Part shown: positions 7,013 through 14,394 of the stretch, piece by piece
Position numbering within the stretch: position 1 is the first letter of the stretch
Layout of the letters: each line of letters begins with the position of its first letter
Assembly (NCBI GenBank): GCA_029974875.1
Contig: JARKQP010000466.1
Coordinates: 1-21,248, forward strand
Reading direction: 5' to 3'
Origin: Mobilitalea sp.
GTDB taxonomy: Bacteria; Bacillota_A; Clostridia; Lachnospirales; Lachnospiraceae
DNA length: 21,248 nucleotides
The notes under the pieces: generated by a model
Seen by the model: the letters and a program-made list of their open reading frames with translations, nothing else
The model's database searches: none
Told to the model about the DNA's origin: nothing
Position numbers and translations under genes: made by a program

Positions 7013-7885
7013 TTAATCACTTCTTTCTTTCATAAAAGCATCAATTTTAGTCACTAGAATGTCGGCAGATGATTTGGGCGAAACTTTACCGGGCAGGCCC
7101 AGGCATAGCTTTGCATTGATATTATTTTTTAGGGCATATTCATAGTCAACTCCGCCGGGGGCAGATGCAATATCAATGATCGTAACTGCCGGGCTTGTCA
7201 GTGACAGGCATTCTTTATCCAAAATCATTGCCGGTATCGTATTAAAGATAAAGTCACAGCTTGGAAGCAGGCTTTTCATATCCTTTAAAGCAACGGTTTT
7301 GTGGCCGGCGGCCTCCGCATATGCCAGGGCATCTCCGGAGCGTGCAGCAATAATGACATCTACGTCAAGCCCCTTCAGCTTCAAGCCCAAGACCTTCGCG
7401 CAGCGGCCATAGCCAAGAATAAGGGCCGTGCTCCCATGGAGATTTTTTTCACTGCCTCTGATGGCCTCCAGTATGGAGCCTTCTGCCGTTGCAATTGCAT
7501 TTAAAATCGTAATCCTCTCGTCAGTCATCAGGTCAAAGTAGGGGATTCCCTTCTCCTTACATGCATTGACAATAGAGGCTGGAAGTATTCCGCCAATTAA
7601 TATATGGTTCCTATTCAGCATGTGGGAGATGTTGGAGGTATTTAAATCCATGGTATGCGAGGCTGTTATTGAAACAAGATCCTTTGTTAAAGGAATCGGG
7701 CCAATAAGTACCTGACATTTTTCGAATAATTCTTTTGGATTATTGAGAGGAATACAGTTCTCATTTTCTACCGTATCCATTGTTTTATAAGTGTACACAC
7801 GGTAGCCCAGCTTAGAGAAGGCCTCCGCCATATATACCTGACGCTGGTCACCGCCGAAAATACCTAGATTAATTTTAGAAAACAT
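7013..7885 (-). CDS. spoVFA: Dipicolinate synthase subunit A
   Basis: Dehydrogenase-like subunit of dipicolinate synthase, required for heat-resistant spores. The 290-residue product has an N-terminal catalytic domain (IGPIPLTKDL) and a Rossmann segment ALILGYGRCAKVLGLKL at about 154-170 for a nucleotide cofactor. It ends with the family-typical LCLGLPGKVSPKSSADIL. AAGGAG lies 10 nt before the ATG. The gene leads spoVFB in a two-gene operon. Unlike Bacillus, no asd/dapG follow and asnB comes next. Its -10 region fits a mother-cell sigma factor. Confidence 0.96.
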   Translation of the reverse strand: MFSKINLGIFGGDQRQVYMAEAFSKLGYRVYTYKTMDTVENENCIPLNNPKELFEKCQVLIGPIPLTKDLVSITASHTMDLNTSNISHMLNRNHILIGGILPASIVNACKEKGIPYFDLMTDERITILNAIATAEGSILEAIRGSEKNLHGSTALILGYGRCAKVLGLKLKGLDVDVIIAARSGDALAYAEAAGHKTVALKDMKSLLPSCDFIFNTIPAMILDKECLSLTSPAVTIIDIASAPGGVDYEYALKNNINAKLCLGLPGKVSPKSSADILVTKIDAFMKERSD

Positions 7886-7908
7886 CTGATTCTCACTCCT
7901 TTATGCCA

Positions 7909-7937
7909 CATTATATGATTCAAAAGAAGAGATGGTG
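7909..7937 (-). promoter_or_regulatory. Sigma-K-like (mother-cell) promoter of spoVFA
   Basis: On the minus strand CACC, a 16-nt spacer and CATATAATG lie about 24 nt before the spoVFA start. The sigma-K consensus known from Bacillus is mACm, 16-17 nt, CATAnnnTA. Only the last base differs. CATATAAT also resembles a sigma-E -10, but no clear sigma-E -35 is present. The match fits the known timing of dipicolinate synthesis. Confidence 0.6.
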
Positions 7938-7992
7938 ACATCAATGGGGAGGAACAAAAAAGGTTTCAGTTGAGGGATGAGTGGGGATGTGG

Positions 7993-8003
7993 TATGATAT
8001 AAT
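7993..8003 (+). promoter_or_regulatory. Extended -10 promoter of the GNAT gene
   Basis: TATG-A-TATAAT gives a perfect -10 (7998-8003) with an upstream TGn extension. No good -35 is correctly spaced (TTGAGG is 22 nt away). The start would fall about 45 nt before the GNAT ATG. Confidence 0.55.
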
Positions 8004-8051
8004 GAACTTTTTACATAACGATGGTCGTTGATAATGAAGCGGAGGAGATTT

Positions 8052-8591
8052 ATGAGTGAGAGGATAAGATTAGCAATCCAGGAGGATGCGGCAGCAATTC
8101 TGTCCATCTATGAACCTTATATTGAAAATACTGCAATTACCTTTGAGACAGAGAAGGTTTCCGTAGAGGATTTTAAAGGCCGGATGGCCAAAATCCAGGT
8201 CCAGTTTCCCTGGCTGGTTTATGAGGTTGACGGCAGGGTGGCGGGCTATGCCTATGCATCCTATTACCGTGAAAGAGCTGCCTATGCATGGGACTGTGAA
8301 TGCTCGGTTTATATTTCTGGGGAGGCCCACCGGAAAGGGATTGCAACGAAGCTCTATGAGGAATTGTTTGCCCGGCTGAGGGAGCAGGGGTACCGTAACG
8401 TGTATGCCTTTATTACCTATCCCCATGACAGCAGCGTGGAGCTGCATAGGAAGTTTGGGTTCCGTGAGGTGGGTATTTTCTATAAGACCGGCTATAAGCT
8501 GGGAACCTGGTGGGACTTGATGGTGATGGAAAAGGCCATCGGTGATTTCCGGCAGGAGCCTGTAAGCCCTGCACCGGTGATGCTGCCGTAA
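8052..8591 (+). CDS. GNAT N-acetyltransferase, Pat/YncA (phosphinothricin/methionine sulfoximine) type
   Basis: Transfers acetyl from acetyl-CoA to a small amine, probably an amino acid analogue. It is cytoplasmic. The 179-residue product follows the family end to end: IRLAIQEDAAAILSIYEPYIENTAITFE, the acetyl-CoA loop HRKGIATKLYEEL at about 93-105, NVYAFITYPHDSSVELHRKFGF, and the closing YKLGTWWDLMVMEK. GGAGGA precedes the ATG at 8052. An in-frame TTG at 8028 would add eight non-homologous residues. It is transcribed alone, away from spoVFA, with a terminator at 8735. The true substrate is unknown. Members can give resistance to glutamine-synthetase inhibitors. Confidence 0.9.
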   Translation: MSERIRLAIQEDAAAILSIYEPYIENTAITFETEKVSVEDFKGRMAKIQVQFPWLVYEVDGRVAGYAYASYYRERAAYAWDCECSVYISGEAHRKGIATKLYEELFARLREQGYRNVYAFITYPHDSSVELHRKFGFREVGIFYKTGYKLGTWWDLMVMEKAIGDFRQEPVSPAPVMLP

Positions 8592-8734
8592 CTACGCTGT
8601 AAAATAAGGGAATTCCTATTAATTCTATATAATATTCCAGAAGTTTTGCTGCAAAGCTGTTTAAAATAAATCTGAATAATGGTAATGATGTCGTCTTACG
8701 CATAACGGTATCGAAATTATTAAAACGCTGTATG

Positions 8735-8773
8735 AAAACAGGAGAATCTGTAAAAAGGATTTTCCTGTTTTTT
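8735..8773 (+). terminator. Intrinsic terminator after the GNAT gene
   Basis: AAAACAGGA-G-AATC pairs with GATT-T-TCCTGTTTT across an 8-nt loop and runs into T6. It separates the GNAT gene from the glycan cluster. Confidence 0.8.
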
Positions 8774-8784
8774 ACATTTATGAA

Positions 8785-8813
8785 TTGAATTAATCAATCT
8801 GCTATTATATAAT
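8785..8813 (+). promoter_or_regulatory. Sigma-A promoter of the glycan cluster
   Basis: TTGAAT at 8785-8790, 17-nt spacer, TATAAT at 8808-8813. A second extended -10 (TATG-A-TATAAT, ending 8853) lies 40 nt downstream and could be an alternative start. This promoter is the best candidate for driving everything from 8831 or 9010 to 14394. Confidence 0.65.
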
Positions 8814-8830
8814 TCACTTAATGGGAAAAT

Positions 8831-9010
8831 ATGGGGACATTCTATGATATAATTAAATATTTTGTTGATATTGTGGAGCCATTTCCGGGAGAAAGCAATG
8901 ATGTGTGCAATGTGGACGAGTCCCTCCCAGGTTTTATGCAAGTGTATATGGGTAAGACGGTGCAGGTAAACAAAGAATTTATCAACATAGATGATCGGAA
9001 ATGGAATTAA
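8831..9010 (+). CDS. Possible small ORF, 59 aa, unknown
   Basis: An ATG at 8831 opens a 59-codon frame (MGTFYDIIKYFVDIVEPFPG..., ending DDRKWN). Its TAA overlaps an ATG of the next gene as TAATG, the usual arrangement for translational coupling. The product is acidic, soluble and unlike anything I recognise. Against it: the ribosome site (GGGA) is weak, and the start lies only about 11 nt after the predicted transcription start of the 8785 promoter and upstream of the second -10. It may be chance. Confidence 0.3.
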   Translation: MGTFYDIIKYFVDIVEPFPGESNDVCNVDESLPGFMQVYMGKTVQVNKEFINIDDRKWN

Positions 9011-9321
9011 TGATGGAAGTGCGTGGAAATGAATTTGTAGAAATTGATGTTAAGGAAATGTTTTTTATCTTGTTGCATGAGCTATGCCTCATTGCCATTA
9101 TCGGAATTTTATTTGCATTATGCATTGGATTGGCCAGTATCTATCTGCTGGCGCCGTCCTCACCCTCCTGTCCGGATTTATGTAAAAACATGGTTTTGGG
9201 AGCTTTTGGAGGAATTCTTTTTACCCTTGTATTTCTCCTGCTGGGGCGCCGTATGTGGAACGTCCCCGGCTACGTTGCGGAGGATATTGAAAAAACACCT
9301 CAGGATGAAATAGAGTTTTAA
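9010..9321 (+). CDS. Short two-TM protein, Wzz/chain-length-determinant-like
   Basis: About 103 residues. The N-terminal pattern E-F-V-E-I-D-V-K-E-M-F-F-I-L-L-H-E followed by a TM helix copies the opening of Wzz/YveK-type chain-length determinants. A Cys-containing loop (SSPSCPDLCKNMV), a second TM helix and a short acidic tail follow. Usual Wzz proteins have a long extracytoplasmic domain between the helices. Here it is about 15-20 residues, so this is either a minimal relative or a decayed one. ATGs at 9001, 9010 and 9013 are in frame. 9010 has GGAA 9 nt upstream, while 9001 has GGAA directly abutting. Membrane location is clear, function inferred. Confidence 0.7.
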   Translation: MMEVRGNEFVEIDVKEMFFILLHELCLIAIIGILFALCIGLASIYLLAPSSPSCPDLCKNMVLGAFGGILFTLVFLLLGRRMWNVPGYVAEDIEKTPQDEIEF

Positions 9322-9383
9322 ATATTAAGATACCAGATGATGAGAAATAAAGATTCATTCTTAGGTATGAGGTGTAAAACGGT

Positions 9384-10058
9384 ATGAGGAAACTAATTAC
9401 TATGACAATTATAGTAATGGCATCCATAGTAGGCATCATAGTAATGGCGAGATTAACCTTAAAGGATAACAGGTACCCTCAGGCGGTACGCAAAGAGACC
9501 AGGGATACTTCCGCGAGAAAGAAGGGATTGACCGAAGGAGAAGAAGAAATACTTTTACAGCTGCAGGATATGCTGAATATAGGGCAGGAGGCGGGGGCGA
9601 GACGAAAGGCTATGCCGGAGATGTATTACTATTACCTGGAACAGTATTTCCTGCGGGAGGATGTTAATCCGGATAAGGATACGGTGGAAAGAATTCATGG
9701 GGAGATCAGGCAGGCAAAGGAATTAACCCTGCTGGAGCAAAGTGCGGATATTGGAAAAATGTCATATGACGGCAGGACGGTAGCCAGGTTTCTGTACATG
9801 GAGATTTACCGGCTGGGTGGACTTCGGATCAGGATAAATTCAGAGGGGGAGATTGAGGAAATTGCAAAGCAGTCAGGTGAGCTGATTTTCGGGCAGGGGC
9901 TTTCGGAAGTTCCCGGCAGCATGCATCTTGAGGTGGCAGCCATTGTCCTAATAGTTCTGGGGGTAATGTTCCTGGTCTGCCTTTTATCCTATAAAAAGGG
10001 TCAAATATTTGAAAAGGGCGGTGATTATCGTGAGTATAACGAGAAGAGAATCGCCTAA
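9384..10058 (+). CDS. Unknown bitopic membrane protein in glycan cluster
   Basis: Not recognised. The 224-residue product has an N-terminal hydrophobic segment (about 5-23, no obvious cleavage site) and a C-terminal TM helix (about 183-204) with a short basic tail. Between them lies a soluble, charged, probably helical domain of about 150 residues (E-G-E-E-E-I-L-L-Q-L-Q-D-M, then a Y-Y-Y-Y-L-E-Q-Y-F segment). Two anchors with a large extracytoplasmic loop is the Wzz topology, so it could stand in for the domain missing from the previous gene, though no Wzz sequence motif is seen. Its 3' end overlaps the sugar transferase. Confidence 0.8.
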   Translation: MRKLITMTIIVMASIVGIIVMARLTLKDNRYPQAVRKETRDTSARKKGLTEGEEEILLQLQDMLNIGQEAGARRKAMPEMYYYYLEQYFLREDVNPDKDTVERIHGEIRQAKELTLLEQSADIGKMSYDGRTVARFLYMEIYRLGGLRIRINSEGEIEEIAKQSGELIFGQGLSEVPGSMHLEVAAIVLIVLGVMFLVCLLSYKKGQIFEKGGDYREYNEKRIA

Positions 10059-11451
10059 CCTGAATCTTTTGTTTTTTGATTTATGCAGTATCATTGTTTC
10101 TTATTTATTGGCTGATTGGATCAGGTATGGGAATATAATGAAGTTCTGGTTCCGCCTGGATATCTATGGGGAAGCCTTAGGCATCCTTTTGCTGCTCTAT
10201 ATTGCAATTTATTATCTGACGGGTAACTATGAGCGGATGTTTAAGCGGGGCTTCCTGGAAGAGATGATTGCGGTCATAAAAATTAACTTTGTACTGGCTG
10301 TTAGTTTAACGGGCCGTAGGTTTGTATTTCAGGGAAGGATCCGCTACTCCAGATTGTTTTTTCTTTGTTTCTTTCTTTTGAATATTTTGATTACTTACAT
10401 CGTCCGCCAATATTATAAGCTTCTGCTTCAGGGCATACATAGGAAAAGCAGCCTGGGCTATAAGGTAATGCTGCTCACGACCCTGGATCAGGCGGGAAAA
10501 ATCCTTACACAAATGAGAAATGAAAATAACTGGGAATACCAGGTCACCTACCTTACGATCCTGGACCGGAGCATGGTCGGCCAGACCGTCTACGGGCTTG
10601 AGGTAAAGGCGGATTTCCAGAACATGTTTGAGGTGGCTAAGAATGCGGCGGTGGATGGTGTTTTCATCCATATACCGAACGAGGAAAAGTATGGCGCCTC
10701 CCTGGAGGAGGTCATTCTTGAATTTCAGAATATGGGGCTGACCGTAGATCTGAGCATCAATACCTTTGGCCTTAAAATAAGTGAAAAGGTAGTCAGGGAA
10801 GTCAGCGGATACCATGTGCTCACCTTTAGCTCCAGATTATTTACAGAGAGCCAGATGCTGGTGAAGAGGGCAATTGATGTGGCTGGCGGTTTGGTCGGCT
10901 GCATGGTTACCATGCTTTTAACCATATTTATTGCCCCTGCCATATACCTGGAATCCCCGGGACCCATCTTTTTTTCCCAGGTCAGGATTGGCAGGAACGG
11001 ACGGCGTTTTAAGATATACAAGTTCCGTTCCATGTATATGGATGCAGAGCTCCGCAAGGCTGAGCTGATGGAGAAAAATGAAATGAAGGGGCTTATGTTC
11101 AAGATAAAGGATGACCCGCGGGTTACCAGGGTAGGGAGGTTTCTTAGGAAAACCAGCCTGGATGAATTCCCCCAATTCTTTAACGTGATAAAGGGCGACA
11201 TGAGCCTGGTAGGTACAAGGCCACCTACGGAAAATGAGTTTATCCAATATGAGAAAAGGCACCGGAGGAGGCTGGCACTGAAGGCGGGAGTCACAGGACT
11301 CTGGCAGGTTAGCGGTAGAAGTGATATTAACGATTTTGAGGATGTGGTAAAAATGGATTTAGAATACATAGACAACTGGTCCATAAAAATGGATGTCAAA
11401 ATTCTTTTTAAGACCATCGGCGTGGTTATTTTCGGAAAAGGGTCAAGGTAA
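10030..11451 (+). CDS. Polyprenyl-phosphate sugar-1-phosphate transferase (initiating glycosyltransferase)
   Basis: Starts glycan assembly by moving a sugar phosphate from a nucleotide sugar to undecaprenyl phosphate at the inner membrane face. The product is about 473 aa. Four N-terminal TM helices (about 11-29, 47-64, 85-97, 109-126) and a central CoA-binding-like region are followed by the catalytic bacterial sugar transferase domain from about 279: KRAIDVAGG, membrane re-entrant helix, FKIYKFRSM, DDPRVTRVGRFLRKTSLDEFPQ, VGTRPP and GVTGLWQVSGRSD. This matches the WbaP/CpsE type, and sugar specificity cannot be read. Possible starts are TTG 10009, GTG 10021 and GTG 10030. The last has AAGGG 11 nt upstream. 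It overlaps the previous gene by 29 nt, and its TAA abuts the next ATG. Confidence 0.95.
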   Translation: MSITRRESPNLNLLFFDLCSIIVSYLLADWIRYGNIMKFWFRLDIYGEALGILLLLYIAIYYLTGNYERMFKRGFLEEMIAVIKINFVLAVSLTGRRFVFQGRIRYSRLFFLCFFLLNILITYIVRQYYKLLLQGIHRKSSLGYKVMLLTTLDQAGKILTQMRNENNWEYQVTYLTILDRSMVGQTVYGLEVKADFQNMFEVAKNAAVDGVFIHIPNEEKYGASLEEVILEFQNMGLTVDLSINTFGLKISEKVVREVSGYHVLTFSSRLFTESQMLVKRAIDVAGGLVGCMVTMLLTIFIAPAIYLESPGPIFFSQVRIGRNGRRFKIYKFRSMYMDAELRKAELMEKNEMKGLMFKIKDDPRVTRVGRFLRKTSLDEFPQFFNVIKGDMSLVGTRPPTENEFIQYEKRHRRRLALKAGVTGLWQVSGRSDINDFEDVVKMDLEYIDNWSIKMDVKILFKTIGVVIFGKGSR

Positions 11452-13146
11452 ATGAAATTTTATTTTGGGAAAAGGGAATCGACTCACAGATTCCCCTTTA
11501 AGGAAGGAAGTTGTAGAGTGGGGCGTATGGAGGAAGGACTGGCGGAAGGCCATATCAGAATACTGGATTGCACCCTGCAGGATGGAGGCTGCTGCAACCA
11601 GTGGAGGTTTGGATTTGAAAACACCAGAAAAATTATCCGGAGCCTGATAGAAGCAGGAGTTGACATCATTGAATGCGGGCATTTGTCAAACCGGGTTACT
11701 TACAGAAGAGATTTCACTATATTTACGGAGCCTGGGGAGGCCGCACAGCTAATACCGGAGGAACGCTGCGAAAGGATATTTGCCTGCAGGATGGACTACG
11801 GGGAATATGGGCTGGAGGAGCTTCCGGAATATGACGGGACTTCCCCTGAGGCAATACGCATAGCCTTCCATAAGAGGGATATGGTGCAGGCCCTGGTGCT
11901 TTGCGGCAAGGTCAAGGCAAAGGGATACCAGGTATTTGTGGAGCCGATGGCAGCCCTGGACTATTCGGATGAGGAGTTTGTGGAGCTGGTACGGATGTCT
12001 AACAGGATTGCCCCGGAGGTCTTCTATATCGCGGACAGCTTCGGGAGCATGGGGAGGAAGGATCTGATCAGGCTGTTTTCTATGGCAGAGCATAACCTGT
12101 CGGTGGGCATTGCCATAGGCTACCGGGCCTACCATAATATGCAGCTGGCTTATGCCAATGCACAGGCGCTGGCAGATGTTAAGTCCAGGCACAGCATCAT
12201 TATTGACTCCTGCATTTTTGGCATGGGCAGGGGAGCAGGGAGCCTGAATACGGAATTATTGGCAGGCTATATGAATGATAATCTGGGAACCCGGTATTTA
12301 TTAAAGCCCTTACTGACTGTGATGGATGAGGTGGTCAGCAGGTATTATTTATCTGGTGGCTGGGGTTATTCCCTTCCGGCATATTTATCAGCCTCCCATA
12401 ATTGCCACCCGGAGTATGCGTATTATCTGGAGGATAGGAATACCCTGACGGTGGAGGATATGGACGAAATCCTTGGCCTGATGAGGGAGGATAAGCGCCA
12501 TAATTATGACCAGCAATATATGGAAGGGCTCTATCTGGCATATATGAAGCAGGGGGAGGCCCATGAGGATAAGCTGTCGGAGCTGAAAGGCTATCTGCGG
12601 GGAAAGCAGGTACTGATCATTGCTCCGGGAATGAGTGCGGAAAAGGAAAGGGAAAAGGTGGCCACTGCTGCAGCCCGCAGGGATGTGGTATCCATCAGCG
12701 TGAATTTTAATTATCCATATTATAATACGGATTTTATTTTCCTCAGTAACCTGCGCAGATACCGGTACTGGAACCCGGCATTAAAGGGAAAAACCATAGC
12801 AACCTCCAATATTCCCGCAGAGGGAGTATATCTGAAGACGAAATACGGGGAGCTGCTCAATAACATTGAAGGGGTAAAGGATAATGCGGGGATGATGCTG
12901 CTAAAATATCTCGTAAAGCTGGACGTATGTGATATTCTTCTCGCCGGCTTTGACGGATATTCCTATGATATCAGCCAAAACTATGCGGTGCAGGAGCTGA
13001 CAGTTCACGCGAGGAGGGCTGTATTTGATGCGGTGAATACGGGAATGAGCAGAGTTCTGTCAGAATATGCAAAGCATATCAGGCTGGAATTCGTTACGGA
13101 GCCAAAGCATGTGCAGATTACCCGGATGACCTTCACTGCGACATAA
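11452..13146 (+). CDS. HMGL/DRE-TIM aldolase-like protein fused to a second domain
   Basis: The 564-residue product has an HMGL-like TIM barrel (about 36-300). Visible parts are ILDCTLQDGG at 37-46, VDIIECGHLSN, VFYIADSFGSMG and IFGMGRGAGSLNTELL. Canonical members (4-hydroxy-2-oxovalerate aldolase, HMG-CoA lyase) have an Arg where this has Gln43, and an HxHNN metal motif where this reads GYRAYHN at 223-229, so chemistry may differ. A C-terminal domain (about 380-550; GKQVLIIAPGMS, ISVNFNYPYYNTDFIFLSN, DILLAGFDGYS) resembles DUF115/glycosyltransferase-like Rossmann folds. ATG 11452 abuts the previous stop. GTG 11518, 10 nt after AGGAAGG, or ATG 11527 would remove a dispensable-looking start. 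The glycan context suggests making or attaching a keto-acid-type substituent. Confidence 0.8.
   Translation: MKFYFGKRESTHRFPFKEGSCRVGRMEEGLAEGHIRILDCTLQDGGCCNQWRFGFENTRKIIRSLIEAGVDIIECGHLSNRVTYRRDFTIFTEPGEAAQLIPEERCERIFACRMDYGEYGLEELPEYDGTSPEAIRIAFHKRDMVQALVLCGKVKAKGYQVFVEPMAALDYSDEEFVELVRMSNRIAPEVFYIADSFGSMGRKDLIRLFSMAEHNLSVGIAIGYRAYHNMQLAYANAQALADVKSRHSIIIDSCIFGMGRGAGSLNTELLAGYMNDNLGTRYLLKPLLTVMDEVVSRYYLSGGWGYSLPAYLSASHNCHPEYAYYLEDRNTLTVEDMDEILGLMREDKRHNYDQQYMEGLYLAYMKQGEAHEDKLSELKGYLRGKQVLIIAPGMSAEKEREKVATAAARRDVVSISVNFNYPYYNTDFIFLSNLRRYRYWNPALKGKTIATSNIPAEGVYLKTKYGELLNNIEGVKDNAGMMLLKYLVKLDVCDILLAGFDGYSYDISQNYAVQELTVHARRAVFDAVNTGMSRVLSEYAKHIRLEFVTEPKHVQITRMTFTAT
11471..11499 (+). promoter_or_regulatory. 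Hairpin at the start of the aldolase-like gene
   Basis: AAAGGGAATC pairs with GATTCCCCTTT (one bulged C, 8-nt loop). It sits inside the first codons if translation begins at 11452, or in a leader just before AGGAAGG if it begins at GTG 11518. It lacks a T-run, so it is more likely a translational or stability element than a terminator. Confidence 0.45.
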
Positions 13147-13242
13147 ATATACTTTTCATTGCAACGTAAATAAGCTCTTCGCTATAGCATAAATAAGCTC
13201 TTCGCTACAACATAAATAAGCTCTTCGCTACAACATAAATAA
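13142..13242. repeat. Tandem 23-bp repeats starting in the aldolase stop codon
   Basis: Units are 13142-13164 (degenerate), 13165-13187, 13188-13210, 13211-13233 and a partial at 13234-13242. The core is CATAAATAAGCTCTTCGCTA. The third and fourth units are identical. The first unit contains the TAA stop of the upstream gene. There are no spacers, so this is not a CRISPR array. Confidence 0.92.
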
Positions 13243-13314
13243 TCTGAAGATAAGACAGGATTGGGAAGGTAAGCTTTAAGGAAAATACAAAGGGAAAGAG
13301 GCGGGAATTCTAAT

Positions 13315-14394
13315 ATGAAGCAGTTTATAAAGCATTTATTGGCATCACTGGAGAGCGGATACCGTTATATTCATATTTACAGACATGAAAAGGCCGCCCT
13401 GGTTGCGAAAAAGCACCTGTGGAAGGAGATCCAGCTGACGGCGGAGCAGCAGAAGGAAATCAGGGGGATCTATGGGAACAGGATCAGCAACAAATGGCAC
13501 CGTCTCTCTCTGGCCTATACCGGAAGGTATAACAAGGATTATTTCCCCGAGATATTATTTTCCGCGAAGCTGGAGCCGGTTCTCTGTCCCCGTGACATCT
13601 GCACGGTACTCCAGGATAAGAGCCTGGTAGAAATCCTGTATGCTTCTGTTCCCGGACTTAAGTTCCCTAAGACAATCGCGCTGAATTGCTCGGGGATCTA
13701 TTATGATGGGAACCGGAACATCATCAACCGGGATCTGGCTATTGGTTATGTGGAGTATTGGAGCCGGAATTCCGACTTTATTATAAAGCCGACCATCAAT
13801 GCCGGTTCAGGAAAGAAGGTTCCGGGAGAGAGGAAGGAGTCGGGTCTTGGTAAGGATCAGATCGGAGAGCTGTTTGACCGGTACGGGGAAAATTATATTG
13901 TCCAGGAATGTATCACAAATTGCGGGGAGCTGGGCAGCATCTATGATAAAGCCTTACATACCTTCCAGATCATGACCTATATCCTGGGGGATAAGCTGTA
14001 CCATACCCCGCCGGTGCTAAGGCTGGGGCGCTCTGGGAGTGGGACGGAGCATGAGCTTTATATTGGAGTCGGCAATGACGGACGGCTGAGAAGGGAAGCT
14101 TATAGTTATGAGGGGAAGCACCATATCGTCCACCCGGACAGCGGGGCGGTATTTGAAAACATTGAAATCCCGGGCGTCCAAAAAATTATTGAATGTGCCC
14201 TTTTCTGCCATAAGAAAACGCCTCATACGAAATTCATCACCTGGGACTTTGCGGTAGATAAAAATAATAATCCGGTTCTGATTGAGGCAAATATGCTCGG
14301 ACATTCCTCCCGGTTCCTCCAGTTAGTGTACGGGGAAGGGATATTCGGGGAGCATACGAAGCAGATGCTGGAGCTGATTGGGATGAGGCAGTAG
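13315..14394 (+). CDS. Sugar-transfer-associated ATP-grasp protein
   Basis: ATP-grasp enzymes join a carboxylate to an amine or thiol through an acyl phosphate. This branch (ATPgrasp_ST) is known from clusters with sugar transferases. The 359-residue protein has an N-terminal helical part (residues 1-100), a lysine strand and glycine loop FIIKPTINAGSGKKV at 155-169, IVQECI near 195-200, and the metal/ATP-binding end ITWDFAVDKNNNPVLIEANMLGHS (Asp311, Glu324, Asn326). No signal peptide or TM helix is seen, so it is cytoplasmic. It probably modifies the glycan precursor with an amino or keto acid. The gene follows the aldolase-like gene after 168 nt filled largely by 23-bp repeats. Its stop lies in a 42-bp duplication. 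The substrate is unknown. Confidence 0.85.
   Translation: MKQFIKHLLASLESGYRYIHIYRHEKAALVAKKHLWKEIQLTAEQQKEIRGIYGNRISNKWHRLSLAYTGRYNKDYFPEILFSAKLEPVLCPRDICTVLQDKSLVEILYASVPGLKFPKTIALNCSGIYYDGNRNIINRDLAIGYVEYWSRNSDFIIKPTINAGSGKKVPGERKESGLGKDQIGELFDRYGENYIVQECITNCGELGSIYDKALHTFQIMTYILGDKLYHTPPVLRLGRSGSGTEHELYIGVGNDGRLRREAYSYEGKHHIVHPDSGAVFENIEIPGVQKIIECALFCHKKTPHTKFITWDFAVDKNNNPVLIEANMLGHSSRFLQLVYGEGIFGEHTKQMLELIGMRQ

Larger units (their letters stand above)
8592..8830. other. Gap between the GNAT gene and the glycan cluster
   Basis: No gene is supported up to the possible small ORF at 8831. The stretch carries the GNAT terminator (8735-8773) and a promoter for the cluster (8785-8813). From 8592 to 8734 nothing notable is seen. 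Confidence 0.5.

Noticed and set aside
9044..9313. 89-codon frame overlapping the Wzz-like gene
   Set aside because: Alternative frame of the two-TM protein with no ribosome site. The chosen frame has coherent hydrophobic helices and charged ends.
10306..11417. Several minus-strand frames over the sugar transferase
   Set aside because: The plus-strand gene has every family motif, and the antisense frames show no domain.
13142..13242. Possible CRISPR array
   Set aside because: The 23-bp units abut each other with no spacers, and no cas genes are present.
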